Assembly (NCBI RefSeq): GCF_900116445.1
Contig: NZ_FPBH01000008.1
Location: 224,437-288,436, forward strand
Direction of reading: 5' to 3'
Source of the DNA: Paraburkholderia aspalathi
GTDB lineage: Bacteria > Pseudomonadota > Gammaproteobacteria > Burkholderiales > Burkholderiaceae
DNA length: 64,000 nucleotides
Of this stretch, positions 45,729 to 54,750 are shown one piece after another (the stretch's first letter is position 1; each line of letters begins with the position of its first letter). Made by a program: the position numbers and the translations under genes. The notes under the pieces are model-generated. The model saw only the letters and a list, made by a program, of their open reading frames with translations, was not told the origin of the DNA and did no database searches.

Positions 45729-46937
45729 ATGTTCACGTTCAATCCTGCATTCGAAGCGCCGACCGGTTCGCCGATCCGCGAGCTGTTCAAGTATCTGGCG
45801 CAACCCGGCATGATTTCGTTTGCCGGCGGCTACCCGGCGAGCGATCTGTTCGATCGCGAGGGTCTGGATGCGGCCGCCGGGCGTGCGTCGCAGCAGCCCA
45901 CGCTCTGCCTGCAATATGGGCCGACTGATGGCCTCGCCGTCCTCAAGGACCAACTCGCGCTTTTGATGACGCGGCGCGGTACGCCTTGCACGCCGCAGGA
46001 ATTGCTCGTCACGACGGGTTCGCAGCAAGGCTTCGATTTGTTGCTGCGCGTGATGGTCGCGCCGGGTGACGTGGTGCTGGTCGAACAGCCCGCTTATCCG
46101 GCGACCTTGCAGGCACTGAAGCTGCAAGAGGCGGACGTGGTGACGGTGCCGGTCGATCAGGATGGACTCGATGTCGCCGCGCTGGCCGCGTTGCTCGAAG
46201 CGGGCACCGAAGTGGGCACATTAGCGCGGCCACCGAAGCTGCTCTACACCGTGCCGACTTTTGCCAATCCAACCGGCGCAACCCTGTCGCTCGAACGCCG
46301 CATGGCGTTGTTGAAGCTGGCGGCGCGTCACCATTTTCTGATCGTCGAAGACGATCCCTATGGCGACCTGCGTTTCAGCGGCGCGGCGTTGCCGTCGCTG
46401 CTCGCGTTGAGCGATCAGGTGCCCGGTTCACGCGACTGGGTCGTGCATTTTTCGAGTCTGTCGAAGATCGTCGCGCCGGGTTTGCGGGTCGGCTGGATGA
46501 TCGCGCACGCGGAAATTTTGCGCCGCTGCGTGGTTGCCAAACAGACCGTCGACCTGTGCAGCTCGCCGTGGACCCAGGCGATCGCCGCCGAATATCTCGC
46601 GAGTGGAGCGCTGGAGCGTCATTTGCCGAAGATCATCGACGCCTATGCCGTGAAGTGCCGCGCGCTGTGCGACGCGTTGGATGAGCATCTGGGTGACGCC
46701 ATCGCGTTTCATCGTCCTGCCGGCGGCATGTTCGTATGGGCGCGATTGAAGGGTGGGCAGAATGCGTCCGACACGCTGCGTTCCTGTATCGAGCGCAATG
46801 TCATGTTCGTGCCGGGCGTCGCGTTCTATAAAGACAATATCGATTTGACGGCACTGCGTCTGTCATTTGCAGCGCCCGGCGTCGCTGAAATCGAAACCGG
46901 CGTGCAGAGAATGAAGCAGGCGCTCGCACTGGTTTGA
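45729..46937 (+). CDS. PLP-dependent aminotransferase, probable 2-aminoadipate transaminase
   Basis: A 402-residue fold-type I aminotransferase similar to LysN and the catalytic half of MocR proteins, without an HTH domain. Marks: LAQPGMISFAGGYPASDLFD, QYGPTDGLAVLKDQLA, VTTGSQQGFDLLLRV, PTFANPTGATLS, VEDDPYGDLRFSG, and the PLP lysine in FSSLSKIVAPGLRVGW. In this cluster it would convert 2-aminoadipate to 2-oxoadipate, the next step after AmaB. An intrinsic terminator follows the stop. Confidence 0.85.
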   Translation: MFTFNPAFEAPTGSPIRELFKYLAQPGMISFAGGYPASDLFDREGLDAAAGRASQQPTLCLQYGPTDGLAVLKDQLALLMTRRGTPCTPQELLVTTGSQQGFDLLLRVMVAPGDVVLVEQPAYPATLQALKLQEADVVTVPVDQDGLDVAALAALLEAGTEVGTLARPPKLLYTVPTFANPTGATLSLERRMALLKLAARHHFLIVEDDPYGDLRFSGAALPSLLALSDQVPGSRDWVVHFSSLSKIVAPGLRVGWMIAHAEILRRCVVAKQTVDLCSSPWTQAIAAEYLASGALERHLPKIIDAYAVKCRALCDALDEHLGDAIAFHRPAGGMFVWARLKGGQNASDTLRSCIERNVMFVPGVAFYKDNIDLTALRLSFAAPGVAEIETGVQRMKQALALV

Positions 46938-46997
46938 TGACGGCTAACGCGGCTAACATAGTATTGGCGGTAAAGCAGTAAGGGCAATACCTGAAAT

Positions 46998-47034
46998 AAC
47001 CCGGTGAGCACGTAGTGCGTAGCCGGGTTTTTTT
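46998..47034 (+). terminator. Intrinsic terminator after the aminotransferase gene
   Basis: AACCCGG (46998-47004) pairs with CCGGGTT (47023-47029) and is followed by a run of Ts to 47034. It closes the lysine-catabolic transcript. Confidence 0.88.
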
Positions 47035-47040
47035 ATGCAG

Positions 47041-47065
47041 ATGCTAAATCGCTGGGATTTAGCAT
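47041..47065. repeat. Perfect 10-bp inverted repeat
   Basis: ATGCTAAATC (47041-47050) and GATTTAGCAT (47056-47065) flank a 5-base centre. It starts seven bases after the terminator T-run and is ~360 bases before the macroglobulin cluster. It may be an operator for that cluster or a second stem-loop. The A/T-rich arms have no T-run after them. Confidence 0.6.
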
Positions 47066-47426
47066 AACCATCCCGATCCGGTAAAGCAGCATAAGGCCGC
47101 GCCTGGTCGGACTATGCTCGCAGGCCCATCTGTGCGCCGTTGAAGCCGGCAACGGGCGCAAGCGTTCCCGTCTGTGTATGCCGCCGCCTTCCGCTGCCGT
47201 TTAACTCAAGTCGTTGCTTCAGACGAGCGCGTTTTCAAAATATTTAATTTCGCTCGTTCAATATTTCCGTCAAACTCCTGAAACATGGCTGAATGTTAAA
47301 TGGCGAGTACCGCTGGTTTTGGACTAAAAATATCGGTTATCATCGCTGCCTTCGGCGAATGATTTCGGTGAGTTAATTCATCGGCCATCCACGTTAATAC
47401 CGTCGCATCGAACCAGAAAAAATCAG
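47066..47426. other. AT-rich spacer upstream of the macroglobulin cluster
   Basis: Together with the terminator and inverted repeat before it, this makes a ~490-base gene-free gap, with a stretch at 47220-47350 clearly richer in A and T than its surroundings. It should contain the promoter of the six-gene cluster; no single -35/-10 pair stands out. Confidence 0.5.
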
Positions 47427-49217
47427 ATGAAGATGTCGCGAAAAAAGATTGCAATCCTGGTAGTCGGTCTTCTGGTCGTGGCCGGCATCGTCATTCAGGC
47501 GGTGTGGCGTCCATTCGGGCACCGCAAAGCCGCTGGGACCAGCGAAATCGTCCTTGATATTCATCACCCAGATGCGGTGATCGACAGCGAAGCGCTCTCA
47601 CGTTTGCCGCGCGACATTTTACGTGTGCCGCTGTTGCACGACGTGCTGACTCAAGACTTTGTGGACTATTACGAATCAAACGACACGCGCTTGTCCACAG
47701 AAGGCGCGCTGCGCCGTCTCGCGTTCGAACATCAACTCGACTGGCGCGATGAACTGATCCGCCGCGTATTCGACGAACCCGCGCATGTGCTGCTGTGGCG
47801 CTCGCCGGACGGCCGCCTCGGTTACTGGGTGATGTCGATGCACCGCAACGGCCTGGCGAAGCTGCTGCAAGGCTTCGGCAACGTCGCCGCGAGCGACTCG
47901 CAGTTGAGCCAGGTCGCCAAACTCTCCGGCGACGTGCCGGTGTACGCGTTGAAGCTGGCGGTTGGCCGCACGATTCTGTTTGCCACGAAGGACGACCGCC
48001 TTGTCGTGATGTCCGCCCCGGGCGTGCTGCTCGACGCGAAAGGCAGCTTGCTGGGCGAGCGGGCCGACGCCGTGTCCGAGATGCTTTCTTCCGGCCGCGA
48101 CGATGCGACGCGCGCCTATCAGCTGGACGCGCCGGGCGATGCGCCGAAGGGCCACCGGTTGGTGGTGTCGGCCAATTATTTGTCGTTTGGTTATCAGGCA
48201 TTTTTCTCCGGCATCGACGCACTGCGATTCGATTTTTCGCCGAACGGCAGCGCTGCGGCGAACTGGCAGACTTCCGCTTTGATCGAGCCGGGCAAGTTGC
48301 CGCAGGCGTGGAATAGCGCCGACTTGTGGCGTGCCTTACCGGCCAATCCGGCAGCGTGCACGAGCTTGCCAGCGGACTGGAAAGAAGCCTCGGGCTTGTT
48401 GGGCAAGGTGGCCGATGTGGGCGCGGATGGCGCTTCTGCGATCGGCGATCAGCTCACTGGCCCCGCGGCCGTTTGCTGGTATGCGAAATCCACATTGGTT
48501 GCGCCGGTGTTCGTTGCTCGCGTGAAGACACAGGACGCGACGAGCATCGCTGCGCTGCAGACCGCGCTCGGCAAGACCTTTGGCGACGTGATCGGCGCGT
48601 ACGAGGCGAAGGCCGCCAAATCCGGTGATGCCGATTCGGGCTATCGTCGCTTGCCGGTCACGAAGCGTGACCAGGGCGTCGGCGTTACCGTGTGGCAACG
48701 GCCGGTCAGCGCGCTCTCCGGTACGGCGCTGTCCAGCAAGGCGTCGTTCGCATCGCAACTGTCTGCAGAGCGCTATTTCCCCGTGACGCTCGCACTGGCG
48801 CACGGTTATCTGATTTTCTCTCCTGATTCACGTCTGGTCGACGACACGCTCGCCGTGCTCGACAAGCGTTATCCGGCGCTGGCCGATACGCTCGCGCCGC
48901 AGCGTCTGCCGCGCACGATTCTCACGCTGACACCTTCGTCCGCGGCTGCGTTGATCGAACGCGAAGCGGGCGCGGCCTTGCCGGCGGATCAGGAAGCGGT
49001 GTTCCGCAACGCGTCGCGCACTCACCTCGTGCCGAAGCTGCATGCGCTGGCGCACTACCCGCCGGTTTCGTTGACGCTGCCGCAGAACTTGCCAGGGTCG
49101 ACAGGTTGGGTGCCGGTGGAGTGGTGGTTCGATCGCGCGAAGGCGGGTGCGGATCCCGCTGCCACCGCGGGAGTAGCAGACTCGCCTGCAGATCAGCCCG
49201 GCACCGAGGGCGACTAA
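47427..49217 (+). CDS. DUF2138 protein (YfaA/MagA-like), first gene of the macroglobulin cluster
   Basis: A 596-residue protein anchored by one N-terminal membrane helix (IAILVVGLLVVAGIVIQAVW) with the rest in the periplasm. It matches DUF2138: LPRDILRVPLLHDVLTQDFVDYYE, PAHVLLWRSPDGRLGYWVMSMHRNGLAKLLQ and DKRYPALADTLAPQRLPRTILTLTPSSAAALIE. In E. coli (yfaA) and P. aeruginosa (magA) the homologue accompanies a macroglobulin, and in the latter MagA is reported to be in a complex with it. Biochemical role unknown. The next gene begins directly after the stop, so they are coupled. Confidence 0.88.
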   Translation: MKMSRKKIAILVVGLLVVAGIVIQAVWRPFGHRKAAGTSEIVLDIHHPDAVIDSEALSRLPRDILRVPLLHDVLTQDFVDYYESNDTRLSTEGALRRLAFEHQLDWRDELIRRVFDEPAHVLLWRSPDGRLGYWVMSMHRNGLAKLLQGFGNVAASDSQLSQVAKLSGDVPVYALKLAVGRTILFATKDDRLVVMSAPGVLLDAKGSLLGERADAVSEMLSSGRDDATRAYQLDAPGDAPKGHRLVVSANYLSFGYQAFFSGIDALRFDFSPNGSAAANWQTSALIEPGKLPQAWNSADLWRALPANPAACTSLPADWKEASGLLGKVADVGADGASAIGDQLTGPAAVCWYAKSTLVAPVFVARVKTQDATSIAALQTALGKTFGDVIGAYEAKAAKSGDADSGYRRLPVTKRDQGVGVTVWQRPVSALSGTALSSKASFASQLSAERYFPVTLALAHGYLIFSPDSRLVDDTLAVLDKRYPALADTLAPQRLPRTILTLTPSSAAALIEREAGAALPADQEAVFRNASRTHLVPKLHALAHYPPVSLTLPQNLPGSTGWVPVEWWFDRAKAGADPAATAGVADSPADQPGTEGD

Positions 49218-49949
49218 GTGCGCCGCCTTCACGTCCCCGACGTGGCATTCGCGACGAATGCCCGCACGGCACGCCGCATCTGGCTCGTGCGTGCTATGTC
49301 GACGCTCGTCGTGGCCGGCCTCGCGCCGTACGCGAACGCACTCACCAGCACAACCGCATCGCCGGACCCAGACGCGCTTTCGCCGCAGCAATCCGCTGCA
49401 TTTCGCGCGTGGTTCGTGCGCATCGTCGACCAGCAAATGCGCCGTGGCCCGACGCCGCGCTGGACGCAGCGCGATTGCGCGGGCCTCGTGCGCTTTGCCG
49501 TCGGCGAGACGCTCAAGCCGCACGACACCAAATGGTTGCGCGCGAACGGCATGACCAGTCTCGCGGACACCAGCAGCATGCCGCCCGAGCTGCAACTGTC
49601 CACGTCGCAACGCGGAATCGCGAATCGCTGGACGCGGCTCGACGGTTCCACCGGCGCGTACGCATCGGCGATCGCACTGATTCAACGCAATAGCCGTTTT
49701 GTTTCGAAGGACGTGAACCAGGCGCTGCCTGGCGATCTGCTGTTCTTCGACCAGGGCGACGACCAGCATCTGATGATCTGGTTGGATCGCTACATCGCTT
49801 ATCACACAGGCACCGTTACGCCGACCGATACAGGTCTGCGCGCCGTGGCCGTCTCCGACCTGATGCAATGGAAAGATTCCCGCTGGCAGCCGCTCGACGG
49901 CAATCCGAATTTCGTTGGCGTGTTTCGTTTGGACTTTCTGACACCATGA
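49218..49949 (+). CDS. DUF1175 protein (YfaT/MagB-like) with NlpC/P60-like layout
   Basis: A 243-residue exported protein. After a signal-like segment (MSTLVVAGLAPYANA, residues ~27-41) it carries RDCAGLVRFAV with Cys87, then ALPGDLLFFDQGDDQHLMIWL with His184, and IAYHTG with His196. The order Cys in a C-A/S-G-L-V context, PGDLLFF, H-x-x-I-W-L is that of NlpC/P60 papain-like amidases that cut peptidoglycan peptides. This resemblance was judged by eye. The start is GTG directly after the DUF2138 stop, with GAGG before it. It overlaps the macroglobulin start (ATGA). Confidence 0.85.
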   Translation: MRRLHVPDVAFATNARTARRIWLVRAMSTLVVAGLAPYANALTSTTASPDPDALSPQQSAAFRAWFVRIVDQQMRRGPTPRWTQRDCAGLVRFAVGETLKPHDTKWLRANGMTSLADTSSMPPELQLSTSQRGIANRWTRLDGSTGAYASAIALIQRNSRFVSKDVNQALPGDLLFFDQGDDQHLMIWLDRYIAYHTGTVTPTDTGLRAVAVSDLMQWKDSRWQPLDGNPNFVGVFRLDFLTP

Positions 49950-52900
49950 CCCGAATGAACTCCGTCACTGCGTCGCGCGCCTGGCTCGGCAACCTGAAAC
50001 GTCGTGCAGGCTTCACCGTGGTCGCGCTCTTCGCGGCGCTGACGCTCGCCATCGCACCAACGGCCTATGCCGACGACGCCGCCTCGAGCAGCGCCGCCGA
50101 TGCCAACATCGCCGCGAACCCGACGCTGCAAACAGCGCCATCGAGTAATTTCGCGTCGCAGAAGGTCGACGGCCAGCCATTCTTCCTGCTCTCGGATGCG
50201 AGCTTCGGCAGCGATCAGTTGGCGCAGGTGCGTCTCGAAGCGCCCGGCCGCGAGTTCAAGGACGCGCTGCAAGCGTACGGCGGTGCGGACATCGTTGTGT
50301 ATCGCGTACCGAAGCCGTTGGACTTTTTGAAGGCGCAGAAGAATCTGCATCGCCTGAACGTCGCGCCGAATTATCAGGGCGAGGGCCTCGCAAATACGCT
50401 GGCTTATCTGTGGGACCGCTGGTTCACGGAAGCACGCCGCGCCTGGCAACGTGTGCTGTCGTTCGCGACGCGTAGCAAGGCAACCGAAGCCCAGCCGCAA
50501 TTCAAGCTCGGCGAGCAGACCGGCAAGCAGACGCAATTTCAGCAGAACTCGCAGTTCGCGCCGCTGAAGGGCTATGACATGGTCGCGCGCTTCCGCTATC
50601 CGATCTGGGACGCGAAGGTGATCCAGCCGCCGAAGGGTGTCAATCTCGAAGGCAGCAGCAGTAACTTCATCGAAGCGAGTTCGGGCAACGTAATGATTCC
50701 GGTCGGCAAGCTGCCGCCGGGGCTGTATATCGTCGAGGCGGTAATCGGCAACTATCGCGCGCATACCTTGCTGTTCGTATCGGACACGGTCGCAGTCGTG
50801 AAAGCGGCGTCGAGCGGCATGCTGGTGTGGACCACGCGGCGCGATAACGGCAAGCCGGTGGCGAATACCGACGTGAACTGGACCGACGGCGTAGGCGTGC
50901 TGCAAAGCGGCACCACCGGTAACGACGGCGCACTGGTGCTGCAACACGTTAGCCCCGAGCGCAGCTACGTGCTCGGCACCGATCCGCAAGGCGGCGTGTT
51001 CGTTTCGGAGAATTTCTACTACGACAGCGAGATCTACAACACCAAGATCTACGCGGTGACCGATCGTCCGATGTACCGGCCGGGCGACGCAGTGCATGTG
51101 AAGTTCATCGGCCGCACGTTCCAGAACGCGACGCAATCCACCGCGCCTGCAGATGCCGATATCAAGCTCGACGTGCTCGATCCGAACGGTGCGCCGATGG
51201 CGACCAGCAAGGTGCATTTTGCTTCCGATACGGGCGCGGACGCGTCCTTCACGTTGCCCGCCGATGCCACCGCCGGCGGCTATACGCTGCGTTTCGATTA
51301 CAACGGCGATGTATACGGCAGCGCATTTCGCGTCGCCGAATATGTGAAGCCGCATTTCGACGTCAACCTGTCGATGGATAAAGCCGACTATGCGACGGGC
51401 GAGCAATTGAAGGGCAAGATCCAGTTGCGTTATCCGGATGGCAAGCCGGTGCGCGACAGCAAGGTCTCGGTCACGCTGCGCGCGCAGAAAGTGACGATTG
51501 TCGATGGTGAACTGCGCTATGCAGGGCTGTTTCCGGTCAAGCTGGAACAGCAGGAACTCACAACCGATAGCGACGGCAATGCGAGCCTCACGCTGCCCGC
51601 TGCTAAAGAACCAAGCCGCTATGCGTTGACGCTATTCGCGCAGGACGGCGCGGCCTACAAGGTACGTGTGACGCGTGAGGTATTGATCGCTCGCGGCGCG
51701 ACGCCGTATCGCTTGTCGACTGCCAAGTCGTTTTCGCAGCCGAAGGAAGCGGTCAATTTCGATCTGCAAGCGCTTGGCACGATCGATCCGTCTTCACGTG
51801 CGCCGGCCAAGTGGGAATGGACGCGCCTTGAATCGCAGACTCATGGCGAGGGCGCAATCAAAGGCGCAACGGCAGGTGGCAAGCTGTCGTTCCCGGTGCA
51901 ATTCGACGAACCGGGTTCGTACATGCTGTCGGTCAAGGACGACACCGGCAACCTGCTCGCGGCTACAAGTCATTGGGTGGCGGGCGACGGTCTGAAGGCG
52001 ATTCCGGGCAGCGTCGAGATCGTATTCGATCGCGACAGGTACAAGATCGGCGATACCGCCGAAGCGCTGATTACTTTCCCGATGCCGGTCGACGATGCTC
52101 TCCTGACGCTGGAGCGCGACAACGTCGAACATCGCGCGTTGCTGACTGCCGGCGGCGACTGGCTGCAACTGCAACGCGTGGCGCCGTCGCAATGGAAAGC
52201 GCGTATCAAGGTCGGTGAAGCATTCGCGCCGAACATGACGTTCTCGGTGCTGTACGTGCATGCGGGCGAATACGTGTTCCAGAATGCAGGCATCGTGGTC
52301 GCGCAACCGCAGATCGAATTGAACGTGAAGAGCGACAAGCCGGTGTACGGTCCGGGCGATACGGTCACGCTCAACTTCGACAGCACGCTGAACGGCAAGC
52401 CGGAAGCGGCGAATCTGACGGTCAGCGTGGTCGATGAAATGGTCTACGTGCTGCAGCCGGAGATCGCACCGAATATCGTCGACTTTTTCTATCATCCGCG
52501 CCGCAACAATGTGCGGACGTCGTCGAGTCTGTCGTTCATTACGTACGACCTCGCGCGCTCGCCGTTGAAGGGTGCGCCGGGCGGGCCGCAACGCGCCAAC
52601 TACAACGAGCGCGGCGTGAAGGTGCTCGAACGGCCGCGTCGTGACGATCAGGACACAGCCGCCTGGGAAGGCACGCTGAAGACCGACGCGAATGGTCACG
52701 CCACCATGACCTTCAAGATGCCGGACTCGCTGGCCCGCTGGCGTGTCACCGTGCGCGCGGCGGCGCCGGACGGCATGGTCGGTCAACGTACTGCGTATGT
52801 GCGTTCGGACAAGGCGCTGTATCTCAAGTGGAGCGGGCCTTCGCATTTCCGCGTCAACGATCAGCCGGCCATCGACATGATCGCCTTCAATCAAACCGAA

Positions 52901-54739
52901 GCGGATATGGACGCTGAGTGGGTGGTCGACGGCGGCGGTCTCTCGCTGAATCAGAAAGTCACGCTCAAGCGCGGCGCGAACTACCTGCGTCTGCCAACGG
53001 GCGCGTTGAAGGCGGGTGTGATCAACGCGAGCCTGCGTCGGGCGGGTAAGGACGTGGATCGCTTGCAGACCACCATCCAGCTCGATGCGAGCGGCTGGCT
53101 CGATCTGCATCAGAACACGGTGGCGCTCGACGGCTCGAACAAGCCGCTCAATCTGCCGCAAGATGCGCAGGATGTCAGTGTGCGTTTCATCGGCAGTGCC
53201 ACGAGTCAATTCGCGCGCGTTGCCGACGATCTGATCAATTATCCCTACGGATGCGCCGAGCAGACGTCGAGCCGCCTGATTCCTTTGGCGCTCGCACACG
53301 ATGCGATCGGCCGCGGCGATAGCGCTAGCTCGACGCAAGGGCTCGAAGCGCTATTGCGTAATCAGCGCCAACGTCTGGCGATGCTGGCCGGTGTCGGCGG
53401 CACGTTTGGCTGGTGGGGCGATACGACCGGCGGCAGTTCGCTGATCACCGCCTACGCGTATTACGCGGACTGGCTCGCGAGCCGCAGCCTCGGCATTACG
53501 CTGCCCGCCGACAACTGGCAGCATGCAATGGACGTCTATCGCGATGCCGGTGCGAAAGAGCCGCTGCTGCATCGCGCGTTGGCGCTGTGGTTCATGCAGC
53601 AGATGGGCTTGCCGGTCGCGACGCCGGTGTCGGGAGTTGCGGCGGACTTGCAGAGCGATTCAGCGGCCTCGGCCAATGCTTCGGCCCCTGCGCGCAACGG
53701 CACGTATGGCGCGTCGGACAGCATCGTGTTCGCGCAAGCCGATTCGCCGCGTGGCAAGCAAATGGCGACGCTGCTGGTCGCCAACATGGCGCGTAGCGCG
53801 AGTGCTCAACTGCCGGACGGCTTCGATGCAGCGGCGAGTGCTGCACGCACGGCATTGACCAACGATCCCGCTCCGCTCGTGCAGAGTCTGCTTTATATGA
53901 CGGGTGGCGATGGTGGCGCGGCGATCGATGCATCGGCCTTGCTCGCGAAGAGCAGCGCCGACTACCCGACGCTCGATCGCGCGTTGACGTTGCTGTGGGT
54001 GCGTAAAGCGCTCGGTGGCGACACGGCGCCGGCTTCGCTGCCGTCGCTGCAAGGTGCGGGTTGGACGCGCGCCGCGACGCCGACTGGTACGCCGCTGTGG
54101 AAGTGGACCGGCGCCGCTTTGCCGGCCACGCTCGACGCAGGCGGCGCGCGCACCGACGTGAACGCGCTGGTCTCGTTCCGCAGTCATACGAGCGAGGACA
54201 GTCGACTGAACATCACCGTCGAACGTCGTTTCTACAAGCTGGAGCCGCTCGAAGTGAAGGTCGATCCGAAGAAGGCGGGTGGCGCCGAGAGCCAATTGGG
54301 CCGCTCGGCCTTCACCGCGCGCCTGGTCAAGCAGGGCGATGCGATCGACAGCAATGCGCTGTACGTCGACGAAGTCACGCTCACGCCGCGCTCCGGCAAT
54401 GCGTACCACTACGGTCTGCTCGATGTGCCGCTGCCGCCGGGCGGCGACGTGGAGGCGACCAGCTGGGGTGTGTCGATCGACGGTTTGCCGGGCGAGAAGG
54501 ACGGGGTAAGCGGTCCGCAGCCGTTTGCGCGTGCCGCTTCGTACGAGATGGGTGAGCTGGCCTATCACCAGCCGGTGCCTTTGCTCGATCGTCCGGTGAC
54601 GCTGCGGCAACTGGTGCGCTTTGCATTGCCGGGCACGTTCGCGTTGCCGCCCGCACGCTACTTCCGCATGTATCAGCCGGACGCCAAGGCGTTCGAAGGC
54701 GGCAAGAGCGATCGCATGACGACTCTGCGTATTCAGTAA
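49946..54739 (+). CDS. yfaS: Bacterial alpha-2-macroglobulin (YfaS/MagD-like)
   Basis: A 1597-residue periplasmic protease-trap protein with a Sec signal (AGFTVVALFAALTLAIAPTAYA). The N-terminal MG domains contain ITDRPMYRPGDAVHVKFIGR (seen here as YAVTDRPMYRPGD). ANLTVSVVDEMVYVLQPE and ATMTFKMPDSLARWRVTVRAAAPDG mark the A2M core. YPYGCAEQTSSRLIPLAL carries a C-A-E-Q thioester-like motif (C1103-Q1106), followed by the alpha-helical toroid and a receptor-like end. It should bind and trap invading proteases, protecting the envelope. It overlaps DUF1175 by four bases and is followed after 11 bases by the DUF2300 gene. Confidence 0.93.
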   Translation: MTRMNSVTASRAWLGNLKRRAGFTVVALFAALTLAIAPTAYADDAASSSAADANIAANPTLQTAPSSNFASQKVDGQPFFLLSDASFGSDQLAQVRLEAPGREFKDALQAYGGADIVVYRVPKPLDFLKAQKNLHRLNVAPNYQGEGLANTLAYLWDRWFTEARRAWQRVLSFATRSKATEAQPQFKLGEQTGKQTQFQQNSQFAPLKGYDMVARFRYPIWDAKVIQPPKGVNLEGSSSNFIEASSGNVMIPVGKLPPGLYIVEAVIGNYRAHTLLFVSDTVAVVKAASSGMLVWTTRRDNGKPVANTDVNWTDGVGVLQSGTTGNDGALVLQHVSPERSYVLGTDPQGGVFVSENFYYDSEIYNTKIYAVTDRPMYRPGDAVHVKFIGRTFQNATQSTAPADADIKLDVLDPNGAPMATSKVHFASDTGADASFTLPADATAGGYTLRFDYNGDVYGSAFRVAEYVKPHFDVNLSMDKADYATGEQLKGKIQLRYPDGKPVRDSKVSVTLRAQKVTIVDGELRYAGLFPVKLEQQELTTDSDGNASLTLPAAKEPSRYALTLFAQDGAAYKVRVTREVLIARGATPYRLSTAKSFSQPKEAVNFDLQALGTIDPSSRAPAKWEWTRLESQTHGEGAIKGATAGGKLSFPVQFDEPGSYMLSVKDDTGNLLAATSHWVAGDGLKAIPGSVEIVFDRDRYKIGDTAEALITFPMPVDDALLTLERDNVEHRALLTAGGDWLQLQRVAPSQWKARIKVGEAFAPNMTFSVLYVHAGEYVFQNAGIVVAQPQIELNVKSDKPVYGPGDTVTLNFDSTLNGKPEAANLTVSVVDEMVYVLQPEIAPNIVDFFYHPRRNNVRTSSSLSFITYDLARSPLKGAPGGPQRANYNERGVKVLERPRRDDQDTAAWEGTLKTDANGHATMTFKMPDSLARWRVTVRAAAPDGMVGQRTAYVRSDKALYLKWSGPSHFRVNDQPAIDMIAFNQTEADMDAEWVVDGGGLSLNQKVTLKRGANYLRLPTGALKAGVINASLRRAGKDVDRLQTTIQLDASGWLDLHQNTVALDGSNKPLNLPQDAQDVSVRFIGSATSQFARVADDLINYPYGCAEQTSSRLIPLALAHDAIGRGDSASSTQGLEALLRNQRQRLAMLAGVGGTFGWWGDTTGGSSLITAYAYYADWLASRSLGITLPADNWQHAMDVYRDAGAKEPLLHRALALWFMQQMGLPVATPVSGVAADLQSDSAASANASAPARNGTYGASDSIVFAQADSPRGKQMATLLVANMARSASAQLPDGFDAAASAARTALTNDPAPLVQSLLYMTGGDGGAAIDASALLAKSSADYPTLDRALTLLWVRKALGGDTAPASLPSLQGAGWTRAATPTGTPLWKWTGAALPATLDAGGARTDVNALVSFRSHTSEDSRLNITVERRFYKLEPLEVKVDPKKAGGAESQLGRSAFTARLVKQGDAIDSNALYVDEVTLTPRSGNAYHYGLLDVPLPPGGDVEATSWGVSIDGLPGEKDGVSGPQPFARAASYEMGELAYHQPVPLLDRPVTLRQLVRFALPGTFALPPARYFRMYQPDAKAFEGGKSDRMTTLRIQ

Positions 54740-54750
54740 GCGAGACCGCT

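Noticed and set aside
47691..47702. TTGTCCACAGAA, like one arm of the 35-nt element
   Set aside because: There is no second arm at the required distance and it lies within the DUF2138 coding sequence, so it is probably chance.
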